A stretch of DNA of 10,844 nucleotides, taken from Anaerolineales bacterium (GTDB lineage: Bacteria > Chloroflexota > Anaerolineae > Anaerolineales > Villigracilaceae). This document shows, piece after piece, positions 1 through 6,504 of this stretch. Both the position numbers and the translations under genes were made by a program. The stretch is from positions 1 to 10,844 of the forward strand of contig JANTFU010000054.1 of NCBI GenBank assembly GCA_024763295.1, written 5' to 3'. The notes under the pieces are model-generated. The model worked only from the letters and a program-made list of their open reading frames with translations. It was not told the origin of the DNA and did no database searches. The first letter of the stretch is position 1, and each line of letters begins with the position of its first letter.

Positions 1-2132
1 CGCTTGAGGGTTTCGGTGAGCTTCTTACGCATATCTTCGTAGCCGAGACGTTCTTCGGTTTCCTTATCTTGCTTGAGTTGGAAGCCGAACGAGCCTTGCT
101 TCTTGATCATATCCGCACCGACGTTGGAGGTCATTACAACGATGGCGTTGGAGAAATCGACTTTTCTGCCGCGTGCATCGGAGAGATGCCCTTCTTCCAT
201 AATTTGCAAAAGCATGTTGTGAACTTCGCCGTGCGCTTTTTCGATCTCGTCGAAAACAACGATGGAATAAGGACGCCGGCGCAGGGCTTCGGTGAGCTGC
301 CCGGCATCGTCGTAGCCGATGTAGCCGGGAGGCGCACCGACCAAACGACTGGCGGTATGACGCTCCATGAACTCGGACATATCGAGTTGAATGGCGGCAT
401 CTTCGCTGCCAAACATAAATTTGGCGAGCGCTTTGGTCAGTTCGGTCTTACCAACGCCGGTCGGTCCGAGGAACATCAGCGAACCGATGGGACGCTGCGG
501 GTCTTTGAGACCCGCGCGAGCGCGCCGCACGGCGCGTGCGATGGTTTCGATCGCTTCGTCCTGCCCGATGATGTGCTCGCGGAGTTCTTCTTCCATGTGC
601 AGCAGGCGCTCGGATTCTTCCTGCGCGAGTTGCATGAGCGGAACGCCCGTCCACATTGAGACCATTTCGGCGATGTCTTCGGCGCTGACGACGGGGCTGT
701 CGGCGCGATCCCAGCCGGTGCGCAGTTTTTCGATCTCTTCTTCAAGTTTGGCAAGCGCATTATCAAGCTCTTGCAATTTGTCTTCTTGACCTTCTTCCTG
801 CACAAGATTGCGATTTTCTTTGGTCTCGCGCAGTTGAGCAAAGAGGTCTTTGGCTTTTTTCGCGGCGGGCGATTTATACATGCGCACACGCGAGGCGGAT
901 TCGTCAATCAGGTCGATGGCTTTGTCAGGCAGAAAACGTTCGGAGATATAGCGCGCCGAAAGCTGAGTTGCCGATTCCAGAGCTTCGTCGGAAATCACCA
1001 GATGATGATGCTCTTCGTAGGCTTTGCGAATGCCTTTGAGAATAGCGATGGTTTCTTCTTCACTCGGCTCTTCGACCAAAATGGATTGGAAGCGACGTTC
1101 GAGTGCGGCGTCCGCTTCGATATTTTTGCGATATTCTTCCATTGTGGTCGCGCCGATGACCTGCAACTCACCGCGTGAAAGCGCGGGCTTCAGGATATTA
1201 GCAGCGTCCATGGAGGAACCAGCGGAACCTGCCCCGACGAGCATGTGGACTTCGTCGATGAACAGGATTGCGCCCGATTTTTTAAGCTCGTCAATGACAC
1301 GCTTCAGACGTTCTTCAAATTGGCCTCGGTACATGGTGCCTGCTACCAGAGACCCAACATCCAACTGCAAAACCTGTTTCTTCATCAGGGGCGCCGGAAC
1401 GTCGCCTTCGACGATGCGCTGCGCCAACCCTTCGACGATAGCGGTCTTGCCGACGCCGGGTTCGCCAATTAGGGCGGGGTTATTTTTGGTGCGGCGCGCC
1501 AAAATCTGGATCACGCGCTCAATTTCGGTCTGCCGCCCGATAACGGGGTCGAGTTTGCCTTCTTCTGCCAGTGCGGTCAGGTCGGTGGCAAGTTGATCAA
1601 TTAGAGGCGTTTTATCCTGCTTTTTGGGCGTAGCAGGTCGTGATGCACGTCGCGGTACGCGTGATTGGGTACGAGTTGGGGCTTGGGATGAGCCTTCATT
1701 CAAAATGCGGCGCACTTCCTTGCGGATCTGATCCGGAGTTAATCCGAGTTTGTCAAAAACGTATTTAACCGTGCCTTCGCTGCGGGTCAGGGCGAGCAGC
1801 AGGTGTTCGGTACCGATGTAATGATGCCCAAATCCGCGTGCTTCGTCGATGGAATATTCGAGCACTTTTTGGGTATCTGCGTCGAGATTAACTCTGCCTG
1901 CAAGGTCGGCTCGGCGATTGCCCTGCGTGACGCGGCTGATAATTTCGCGGACGCGTTCAACATCCAAGCCGAGTTCGCGCAGAACGCGACCGGCAACGCC
2001 ACCTTCTTCGATTAAGAGACCGAGCAAAAGGTCTTCGGTGCCGAGGGTTTCTTTTCTAGCTTTTTCTGCTTCTTCGTGGGCGAGTGCGAGCACTCGGCGG
2101 GCACGCTGGGTAAAGCGTTCCATGCTTGCCAT
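1..2132 (-). CDS. clpC: ClpC-type AAA+ unfoldase (Hsp100), C-terminus cut by window edge
   Basis: ATP-dependent unfoldase that feeds substrates to the ClpP peptidase in the cytoplasm. The 710 visible residues begin with two Clp N-domain repeats (about 4-145), then a linker. Nucleotide-binding domain 1 has Walker A GEPGVGKT (223-230) and Walker B ILFIDE (289-294). A short coiled-coil middle domain (about 412-475) follows, then domain 2 with Walker A GPTGVGKT (556-563) and Walker B VVFDE (625-629). The middle domain is too short for the disaggregase ClpB. An FGF tripeptide at 682-684 sits where ClpP-partner Clp ATPases carry their ClpP-docking loop, so ClpC is the better call. Known ClpC proteins are about 810-850 residues, so roughly 100-130 are missing beyond position 1. 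The start at 2132 is chosen because AGGAGT lies 5 nt upstream; a second ATG three codons later is too far from it. I see no CIRCE or CtsR-type repeat upstream. Confidence 0.96.
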   Translation of the reverse strand, partial: MASMERFTQRARRVLALAHEEAEKARKETLGTEDLLLGLLIEEGGVAGRVLRELGLDVERVREIISRVTQGNRRADLAGRVNLDADTQKVLEYSIDEARGFGHHYIGTEHLLLALTRSEGTVKYVFDKLGLTPDQIRKEVRRILNEGSSQAPTRTQSRVPRRASRPATPKKQDKTPLIDQLATDLTALAEEGKLDPVIGRQTEIERVIQILARRTKNNPALIGEPGVGKTAIVEGLAQRIVEGDVPAPLMKKQVLQLDVGSLVAGTMYRGQFEERLKRVIDELKKSGAILFIDEVHMLVGAGSAGSSMDAANILKPALSRGELQVIGATTMEEYRKNIEADAALERRFQSILVEEPSEEETIAILKGIRKAYEEHHHLVISDEALESATQLSARYISERFLPDKAIDLIDESASRVRMYKSPAAKKAKDLFAQLRETKENRNLVQEEGQEDKLQELDNALAKLEEEIEKLRTGWDRADSPVVSAEDIAEMVSMWTGVPLMQLAQEESERLLHMEEELREHIIGQDEAIETIARAVRRARAGLKDPQRPIGSLMFLGPTGVGKTELTKALAKFMFGSEDAAIQLDMSEFMERHTASRLVGAPPGYIGYDDAGQLTEALRRRPYSIVVFDEIEKAHGEVHNMLLQIMEEGHLSDARGRKVDFSNAIVVMTSNVGADMIKKQGSFGFQLKQDKETEERLGYEDMRKKLTETLK

Positions 2133-2137
2133 AATTT

Positions 2138-2143
2138 ACTCCT
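2138..2143 (-). promoter_or_regulatory. Ribosome binding site of clpC
   Basis: Read on the minus strand, AGGAGT is followed by 5 nt and then ATG. It favours the first of two in-frame ATGs. Together with htrA, this shows that the organism also uses Shine-Dalgarno initiation, in contrast to the leaderless-looking genes nearby. Confidence 0.8.
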
Positions 2144-2313
2144 GTACTACTTCACGAAAGGCGCGAGGGTTTTTCGTTATTCTTCCGCACACTGCGGAGA
2201 AGGGTTCCCCGTCCAATCTGACAAGTTTAGTCTGGTTTGATTGTACCAAAGATGCAAGGTGGCTGTGTAGGAAAATGATTAGAGGAATTTAAAGACGTAG
2301 CCCTTGTATTTCT

Positions 2314-2396
2314 AACGCGAATAGCACAAATTAGCGCATGATGCGAATTTTTTCTTTGCTTCTTCGCGCAATCCGTCAATTCGCAAAATTCGCGTT
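2314..2396. repeat. Nested inverted-repeat element upstream of the flippase
   Basis: The outer arms AACGCGAAT (2314-2322) and ATTCGCGTT (2388-2396) are a perfect 9-bp inverted pair. Inside them GCGAATT (2343-2349) pairs with AATTCGC (2378-2384), a perfect 7-bp pair. The nested arms and A/T-rich filler look like a dispersed intergenic repeat rather than a protein-binding site. The right arm ends 24 nt before the flippase -10 box, so the -35 region of that promoter must lie at or next to the element. Whether it recurs in the genome cannot be seen from this window. Confidence 0.55.
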
Positions 2397-2419
2397 CCAA
2401 GTTTTTTGACGGGGAATGA

Positions 2420-2425
2420 TAAAAT
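2420..2425 (+). promoter_or_regulatory. -10 box of the flippase gene, leaderless arrangement
   Basis: TAAAAT is followed by 7 nt and then the ATG at 2433. This spacing places the likely transcription start at or within a nucleotide of the start codon. No Shine-Dalgarno sequence lies at a usable distance. No convincing -35 was found; the best candidate is TTCCAA at 2395-2400, with a 19-bp spacer. Confidence 0.5.
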
Positions 2426-2432
2426 CTGTACC

Positions 2433-3788
2433 ATGAAGCTCCCCGACATCATCAACAACCTGCGCAACGACGCGATTTTTAGCCGCGTCATCAAGACCAG
2501 TAGCAGCTTTTTTAGCGCCAGCACAATCAGCACCGGTTTATCGGTGGTGCAAAGCGTTTTAGCGGCGCGTCTGCTGGGCGTGGCTTCTTTTGGTTTATTG
2601 GGAATGGTGATGTCGTATACAACTTCCGTCAATCGGCTGCTCTCCTTCCGCATGAGCGAAACCGTTGTCCGCTATGGGGGTGAGTATCTTGAGCAAAAAG
2701 ATGAGAAGAAGCTCGCCGCGCTGGTCAAAGCATCCAGCCTGTCGGAGGGCATGGTCTCGGTCATCGCTTTTCTGGTCGTCCTCCTGAGCGCGGACTTGGC
2801 GACGCGCTTCATTCTCAAAACCCCCGATACCCAACAACTACTGACGCTCTATGCTTTTGGGCTGCTGGCAAACTTCAATGTGGAAACTTCGACCGGCATT
2901 TTGCAGATCACACACAATGTCAAGCAGCAGGGCTACGTCAATCTTTTTCAAGCCATTGTGACCGCCAGCATCATCACGACCGCCTACTTTATTGATGGCA
3001 GTCTCGAAATGGTTTTAAGCGGCTATCTGATCGGGAAGGCGATTTCGGGGCTGGGCATTTTACTCGCCGCCCAAATCCAGTTGCGCAGAATCCTGCCAAA
3101 GCACGTGCGCGGCGCATCCATCCGCAGCCTGCCAAATCTCAAAGAGATGGGCGTTTTCGCCTTCACGTCCAACCTGAGCGCGACCGCCATCCTTGCTTTC
3201 CGCGAGAGCGAACTGCTCTGGATCGGTCTCTTTCTCTCGACCGAAGCGGCGGGCTACTACAAAGCTGCCTACGCCATCGTCAGCTTGCTTTCCGTGCCTG
3301 CCAATCCGCTGATTTTGACCACTTATCCCGAATTCAATCGGCTGATTGTGCAAAAATCATGGGCGCGGCTGAAAGACTTTATGCGCAAGGTGACGGGCTT
3401 TTCGCTGCTCTATAACAGCGCCATTGCGCTGGGGCTGATTTTCTTCGGCAAATTCATTCTGCGCATCTACGGCGAAGAATACATCCCTGCTTACCCAATT
3501 TTGCTCGTGCTCTTGGTTGGATTTGTTTTCAATTACATCTTTTTTTGGAATCGACCGATTCTGCTCTCGCTTGGACAGCCGGGATTCCCCTTCAAATCCA
3601 CCCTAGTTGCCGGGACGCTGAAGATCGCCCTTGCGTTTCCCTTGGTTCCGCGCTTTGGCACGGTTGCCCAAGCCGGGCTTTTATCTCTCTACTATATCGT
3701 CTCGGTTGGCGCGAATGTTTTGCGGGGGATGAAGGAGATTCGTTTGAAAGAAAGAGAAGTTATGAACGAGTCTTCGTTGGTTGAGTAG
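2433..3788 (+). CDS. MOP-superfamily polysaccharide/lipid-linked oligosaccharide flippase (Wzx-like)
   Basis: A 451-residue integral membrane protein that probably moves lipid-linked sugar units across the cytoplasmic membrane. About a dozen hydrophobic segments are spread over the whole length. The N-terminal part has the usual look of oligosaccharide flippases: a polar start, then an SASTISTGLSVVQSVLAARLL-like first helix, GxxSFGLLGMV, and charged residues around RMSETVVRYGGEYL. An upstream in-frame TTG at 2406 would add nine residues, but it overlaps the -10 box and has no ribosome site, so ATG 2433 is preferred. The next gene is a glycosyltransferase in the same direction 126 bp downstream, which supports a glycan role. 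The final Val, Glu and TAG stop are encoded by a repeat element, so the native C-terminus may have been different. The substrate cannot be read from the sequence. Confidence 0.88.
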   Translation: MKLPDIINNLRNDAIFSRVIKTSSSFFSASTISTGLSVVQSVLAARLLGVASFGLLGMVMSYTTSVNRLLSFRMSETVVRYGGEYLEQKDEKKLAALVKASSLSEGMVSVIAFLVVLLSADLATRFILKTPDTQQLLTLYAFGLLANFNVETSTGILQITHNVKQQGYVNLFQAIVTASIITTAYFIDGSLEMVLSGYLIGKAISGLGILLAAQIQLRRILPKHVRGASIRSLPNLKEMGVFAFTSNLSATAILAFRESELLWIGLFLSTEAAGYYKAAYAIVSLLSVPANPLILTTYPEFNRLIVQKSWARLKDFMRKVTGFSLLYNSAIALGLIFFGKFILRIYGEEYIPAYPILLVLLVGFVFNYIFFWNRPILLSLGQPGFPFKSTLVAGTLKIALAFPLVPRFGTVAQAGLLSLYYIVSVGANVLRGMKEIRLKEREVMNESSLVE

Positions 3789-3815
3789 GCGATGCACTTC
3801 GCCGTATCGAAACCA
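3779..3815 (+). repeat. Palindromic repeat, copy A of an inverted pair
   Basis: This copy has flanks GGTTGAGTAG (3779-3788) and GTATCGAAACCA (3804-3815) around a small hairpin, GGCGA-tgcact-TCGCC (3788-3803). The same two flanks recur inverted at 3845-3886 with a different core. The left flank overlaps the flippase reading frame and supplies its last two codons and stop. Confidence 0.8.
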
Positions 3816-3844
3816 ACAGATTGCTAGAACCTAGCCCAACAATG

Positions 3845-3886
3845 TGGTTTCGATACGCTCTTCGCTGCGCTACGAGCTACTCAACC
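3845..3886 (-). repeat. Palindromic repeat, copy B of an inverted pair
   Basis: Read on the minus strand this copy has the same flanks as copy A, GGTTGAGTAG (3886-3877) and GTATCGAAACCA (3856-3845). Its core is about 20 nt and unrelated in sequence, with a GCTC/GAGC stem (3857-3860 with 3874-3877). Head-to-head copies 29 nt apart recall paired REP units. The right edge lies 14 nt before the -10 box of the glycosyltransferase gene. Confidence 0.8.
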
Positions 3887-3900
3887 ACCGTCAAGACAGG

Positions 3901-3906
3901 TAAAAT
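3901..3906 (+). promoter_or_regulatory. -10 box of the glycosyltransferase gene, leaderless arrangement
   Basis: TAAAAT is followed by 8 nt, mostly C, and then the ATG at 3915. There is no purine-rich ribosome site between box and start. With a 17-bp spacer the -35 would be TACTCA (3878-3883), inside repeat copy B; the match to consensus is poor. Confidence 0.5.
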
Positions 3907-3914
3907 ACCCCCCT

Positions 3915-5045
3915 ATGCGTATTGCCATTATCACCAACTCCCGTATCCCCTCGCTGACTGCCAACTCGATTCAGGCGATGAAGGTCAGCCAAGCCCTTGC
4001 CCAATTGGGTCACGAGGTGCGGCTTTTCACCTCGCGCGCGGGCGAAACCCGCGACTGGGATGCCATCGCCGCGCACTATGGTCTCACGACACAATTCGAG
4101 ATCGAATGGCTGCCGATGAATCCGCGCCTGAAGCTCTACGACTTTACGCTGTATTCCTTGCAAGCTACCAAAGCCTTCAAAGCCGACATTGTCTACACTT
4201 GGGTACTCAACGCAGCGCTCGCGGCGTTGTGGTCGGGTATCCCCGCCATTCTTGAAATTCACGGCGAGGTGGTAGGCGGTCTTGGTCCCTGGATGATGCG
4301 CCGCTTTTGGCGTTCATCCACACCCAAGCGGATGCTGGTCACGACCAGTCCACTTCGAGATGCGGTTAAAGCGGTTGCTAAATTCAAATTTCCCAAAGGG
4401 ACGGTGCAGATTGCGCCAAATGGCATCGACCCCTTGCAATACGAAAATCTCCCATCACCTGCGGGAGCGCGTCAACAGCTTGGATTTGAAGAAAAACTGA
4501 CAGTCGGGTTTACGGGGCATATTTACCCCGGTCGGGGCGCAGATATGCTCTTCGAGCTGGCACAGCGCATCCCGGAGGTGAACTTTTTATGGGTCGGCGG
4601 CAAACCGGAGATGGTCGCTCACTGGCGGAAGCAACTCGAAGATGCGGGCGTTTCGAACGTCATTATGACCGGCTTTGTGGCGAACAGCATCCTGCCGCTC
4701 TATCAATCCGCTGCCGACATTCTGCTGATGCCCTACGGACGCTCGATTTCGGCATCCAGCGGGCAGGATATTGCGCAAGTCATCAACCCGATGAAAATGT
4801 TCGATTATATGGCGGCGGGACGTGCGATTATTTCGGCGGATTTGCCCGTTATCCACGAGGTGCTCAACGAGCAGAACGCGGTTTTTGCCGAGCCTTCGGA
4901 TGTGGATGTCTGGGAGCGGACGTTGCGCGATCTGCTTGCCGATGAACCGCGCCGCTTGGCGCTAGCAGCCCAAGCCCGCAAAGATGTCGCGAAGCGCACT
5001 TGGCACGCACGCGCAGAACGGGCGTTGGCTGGCTTTCCTGAATAG
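3915..5045 (+). CDS. GT4-like glycosyltransferase (GT-B fold)
   Basis: A 376-residue cytoplasmic or membrane-associated sugar transferase. The N-terminal domain opens with MRIAIITNSR and a long SIQAMKVSQALAQLGHEV helix, typical of GT-B enzymes that bind the acceptor there. The C-terminal domain starts near residue 195 with a TVGFTGHIYPGRGADML strand-loop-helix. APNGID (167-172) at the hinge and NPMKMFDYMAAG (291-302) at the nucleotide-sugar site match the group 1 (GT4) family; the latter replaces the more common EGFGLPxxEAMA form. No signal peptide or membrane helix is evident. The flippase just upstream suggests joint work on a cell-surface or lipid-linked glycan. Donor and acceptor sugars cannot be predicted. 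The ATG at 3915 is the first in frame after the -10 box. Confidence 0.9.
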   Translation: MRIAIITNSRIPSLTANSIQAMKVSQALAQLGHEVRLFTSRAGETRDWDAIAAHYGLTTQFEIEWLPMNPRLKLYDFTLYSLQATKAFKADIVYTWVLNAALAALWSGIPAILEIHGEVVGGLGPWMMRRFWRSSTPKRMLVTTSPLRDAVKAVAKFKFPKGTVQIAPNGIDPLQYENLPSPAGARQQLGFEEKLTVGFTGHIYPGRGADMLFELAQRIPEVNFLWVGGKPEMVAHWRKQLEDAGVSNVIMTGFVANSILPLYQSAADILLMPYGRSISASSGQDIAQVINPMKMFDYMAAGRAIISADLPVIHEVLNEQNAVFAEPSDVDVWERTLRDLLADEPRRLALAAQARKDVAKRTWHARAERALAGFPE

Positions 5046-5051
5046 CGAGTT

Positions 5052-5088
5052 GTTGAGCGGAACGAACGAAGAGAGCGGAGTCAAAGGA
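5052..5088. repeat. Probable degenerate dispersed repeat after the glycosyltransferase
   Basis: Seven bases after the glycosyltransferase stop lies a purine-rich block beginning GTTGAGCGG and ending GTCAAAGG. It shares the GTTGAG opening of the 3779 repeat and has internal near-repeats of GAACGAA and GAGCGGA. It resembles dispersed intergenic repeats by general look only. It shows no strong inverted arms, so confidence is low. Confidence 0.3.
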
Positions 5089-5143
5089 CGGGACTAGCTA
5101 AGTACCTGAGCGTAAGTCATTTGGTAAAACCTGCCCCTCCCAG

Positions 5144-5186
5144 CCTCCCCAAAATGCGACGATAGGGCTGTCGAATTTAGGGGAGG
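5144..5186. repeat. Long imperfect hairpin in the convergent gap
   Basis: CCTCCCC (5144-5150) pairs with GGGGAGG (5180-5186). After one mismatch AAAT (5152-5155) pairs with ATTT (5175-5178), and after another CGAC (5157-5160) pairs with GTCG (5170-5173), leaving a 9-nt loop. This gives a stem of 17 positions with only two mismatches. It lies between two converging genes. No T-tract follows on either strand, so it is not a textbook terminator, although it may stabilise transcript ends. Confidence 0.65.
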
Positions 5187-5197
5187 AGCAGCTACTT

Positions 5198-5230
5198 CCC
5201 CAAAAAAATCCATGCTTTTGGCATTTGGGG
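5198..5230 (-). terminator. Possible terminator or repeat hairpin downstream of htrA
   Basis: CCCCAA (5198-5203) can pair with TTGGGG (5225-5230), and inside it ATGC (5212-5215) pairs with GCAT (5221-5224). Read on the minus strand, the small ATGC-CAAAA-GCAT hairpin is followed by GGA and a run of seven T, starting about 25 nt after the htrA stop. The 4-bp stem is weak for an intrinsic terminator, and the G/C-rich arms also look like part of a repeat block shared with 5131-5186. Confidence 0.3.
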
Positions 5231-5248
5231 GGATAAAGGGGGCTGGCG

Positions 5249-6376
5249 TCAGCGCATGCGCATCTCTCCAAGCGTGACGTTGACTTGAATCTTTTCCCCA
5301 TTTCTTAAAACGTCCAACGCAACCGTTTCACCGGGCTGATGATCGAAAAGCGTGTTGATATATGAATGATCTTCGTTAATCTCAACGCCTGCGATGCTCA
5401 GAATGATGTCATGCTGCTGTAACTTGGCTTGGTCGGCAGGGCTGCCGCTATCGACGTTGGTGACATAAGCGCCCCATTCGGTGCCGAGCCGATAGCGCCG
5501 CGCAATCGAGGGGTTGATGGGCTGAAAACTAATGCCCATATACGGGCGCGAAAAATAACCATTTTGGATAATTTGCTCGCTGATTTTGCGGACAGTATTT
5601 GACGGGATGCTAAACCCCAGCCCTTCGGCAACAGCCGTACTGCCATAACCACCGCGCACAATCATCGTGTTGATTCCGACCAACTCGCCATTGAGATTAA
5701 CCAGCGGACCACCCGAATTCCCTTGGTTGATTGCTGCGTCGGTTTGGAGCAGATTTTCCATATAGTAGCCTTTGCCAGTATCCAGTGAGCGTCCCGTTGC
5801 GCTGATCACACCCGTCGTCACCGTGTTACGAAACTCGCCCAACGGCGAACCAATCGCAATTACAGTTTCGCCGGGTTTTAAATTATCCGAATTGCCGATG
5901 GTCACAACGGCGGGCATTTCCCCGTCTGCCTTTAGCACTGCCAAGTCAGCAAAAACATCGGTATTGATGACTTCGGCGGGCAATTGCTGTCCATCGGAAA
6001 GCACGACCACAAGATCGGTTGTGTCTTCGACAACGTGATTATTTGTGATGATATAGCCGCTCTCCGAGATAATCACGCCGCTGCCGCTACTCTGCGAATC
6101 GGCTGTGCGCCCGAAAAAAGACATCTGACCGGGCACTGTGCCAACCACCGTCACCACCGCAGGCGCGACCTTTTCTACAGCATCTGTGACAGCAGTACTT
6201 ATGTCAGTGTCTGCATAACTTAAATTGACTGTTTCTGCTGTTTTGTTAGATATAATAGTTGCGTTTTCAGGAGACATCGTAGATAGAAATTGATAGCCAG
6301 CCACCACCCCCGTTGCGCCGCTTATAAACGCAACCAGCACGACAAAAACAAGATAGAATACGCGTTTTAAATTCAT
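5249..6376 (-). CDS. htrA: HtrA/DegP-type trypsin-like serine protease with one PDZ domain, membrane-anchored
   Basis: A 375-residue envelope protease or chaperone of the S1C family that degrades or refolds damaged exported proteins. An uncleaved signal anchor lies at about residues 5-28 and places the rest outside the cytoplasm. The protease domain carries the complete triad: His114 in TNNHVVED, Asp144 in DVFADLAVLK, and Ser221 in GNSGGPL. A single PDZ domain occupies roughly the last 95 residues, starting at RPYMGISF. Start choice: two adjacent ATGs follow AGGAG; the second (6376) is 5 nt away and preferred over the first (2 nt). An upstream in-frame ATG at 6397 would add seven residues but contains the ribosome site itself. 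It is divergent from the cyclase gene. With one PDZ domain it resembles DegS- and HtrA-like proteins more than two-PDZ DegP. Confidence 0.94.
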   Translation of the reverse strand: MNLKRVFYLVFVVLVAFISGATGVVAGYQFLSTMSPENATIISNKTAETVNLSYADTDISTAVTDAVEKVAPAVVTVVGTVPGQMSFFGRTADSQSSGSGVIISESGYIITNNHVVEDTTDLVVVLSDGQQLPAEVINTDVFADLAVLKADGEMPAVVTIGNSDNLKPGETVIAIGSPLGEFRNTVTTGVISATGRSLDTGKGYYMENLLQTDAAINQGNSGGPLVNLNGELVGINTMIVRGGYGSTAVAEGLGFSIPSNTVRKISEQIIQNGYFSRPYMGISFQPINPSIARRYRLGTEWGAYVTNVDSGSPADQAKLQQHDIILSIAGVEINEDHSYINTLFDHQPGETVALDVLRNGEKIQVNVTLGEMRMR

Positions 6377-6381
6377 CATTA

Positions 6382-6386
6382 CTCCT
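6382..6386 (-). promoter_or_regulatory. Ribosome binding site of htrA
   Basis: Read on the minus strand, AGGAG lies 5 nt before the second of two tandem ATGs and 2 nt before the first. A second purine block, GGAGG, lies further upstream (6391-6395). The double site is compatible with strong translation. Confidence 0.7.
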
Positions 6387-6489
6387 TTCTCCTCCATAAA
6401 TTTAAATCTGCAAAATTAAACCAAAGTTAACTGAAGCTATGAGTTTGTTATGAATTCACAGTTTTCTTTGTGCAGAAAATTTGAGTGTC

Positions 6490-6494
6490 GGAGG
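6490..6494 (+). promoter_or_regulatory. Probable ribosome binding site of the diguanylate cyclase
   Basis: GGAGG lies 10 nt before a TTG at 6505. It is the only Shine-Dalgarno-like sequence near the start of the open frame, and it falls downstream of the alternative TTG at 6481. It therefore argues for the later start. Confidence 0.45.
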
Positions 6495-6504
6495 CTCTTC
6501 TCTA

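Larger units (their letters stand above)
2133..2432. other. Intergenic gap between clpC and the flippase
   Basis: This 300-bp divergent gap shows no convincing gene. The clpC side holds a small hairpin, CCGCA-cac-TGCGG (2185-2197), that would lie in the clpC leader. A TACAAT box on the minus strand (about 2242-2247) could be a -10, but I see no good -35 partner. The flippase side holds a nested palindrome (2314-2396), listed separately, and the flippase -10 box. Open frames that cross this gap are extensions of antisense shadows and lack coding features. Confidence 0.5.

Noticed and set aside
69..2292. Several plus-strand open frames opposite clpC, up to 196 residues
   Set aside because: They are antisense shadows of a strongly conserved clpC gene and show no domain, hydrophobic pattern or ribosome site of their own.
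2133..2300. CIRCE or CtsR operator controlling clpC
   Set aside because: No TTAGCACTC/GAGTGCTAA pair and no tandem GTCAAA heptamers are present. Only a 5-bp hairpin is seen.
2406..2432. TTG at 2406 as the flippase start
   Set aside because: It would place the -10 box inside the coding region and has no ribosome site. The protein starting at ATG 2433 aligns better with a typical flippase N-terminus.
3779..3886. CRISPR array or insertion sequence
   Set aside because: There are only two copies, inverted, with no regular spacers, no transposase gene and no target duplication visible.
6377..6397. ATG at 6397 as the htrA start
   Set aside because: The added residues would be encoded by the purine-rich ribosome site itself, and nothing upstream could serve as another site.
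6377..6504. Shared divergent promoter of htrA and the cyclase
   Set aside because: Only weak boxes are visible, for example TTAACT with TATGAA at 16 bp on the plus strand. The match is too poor to list as a feature.
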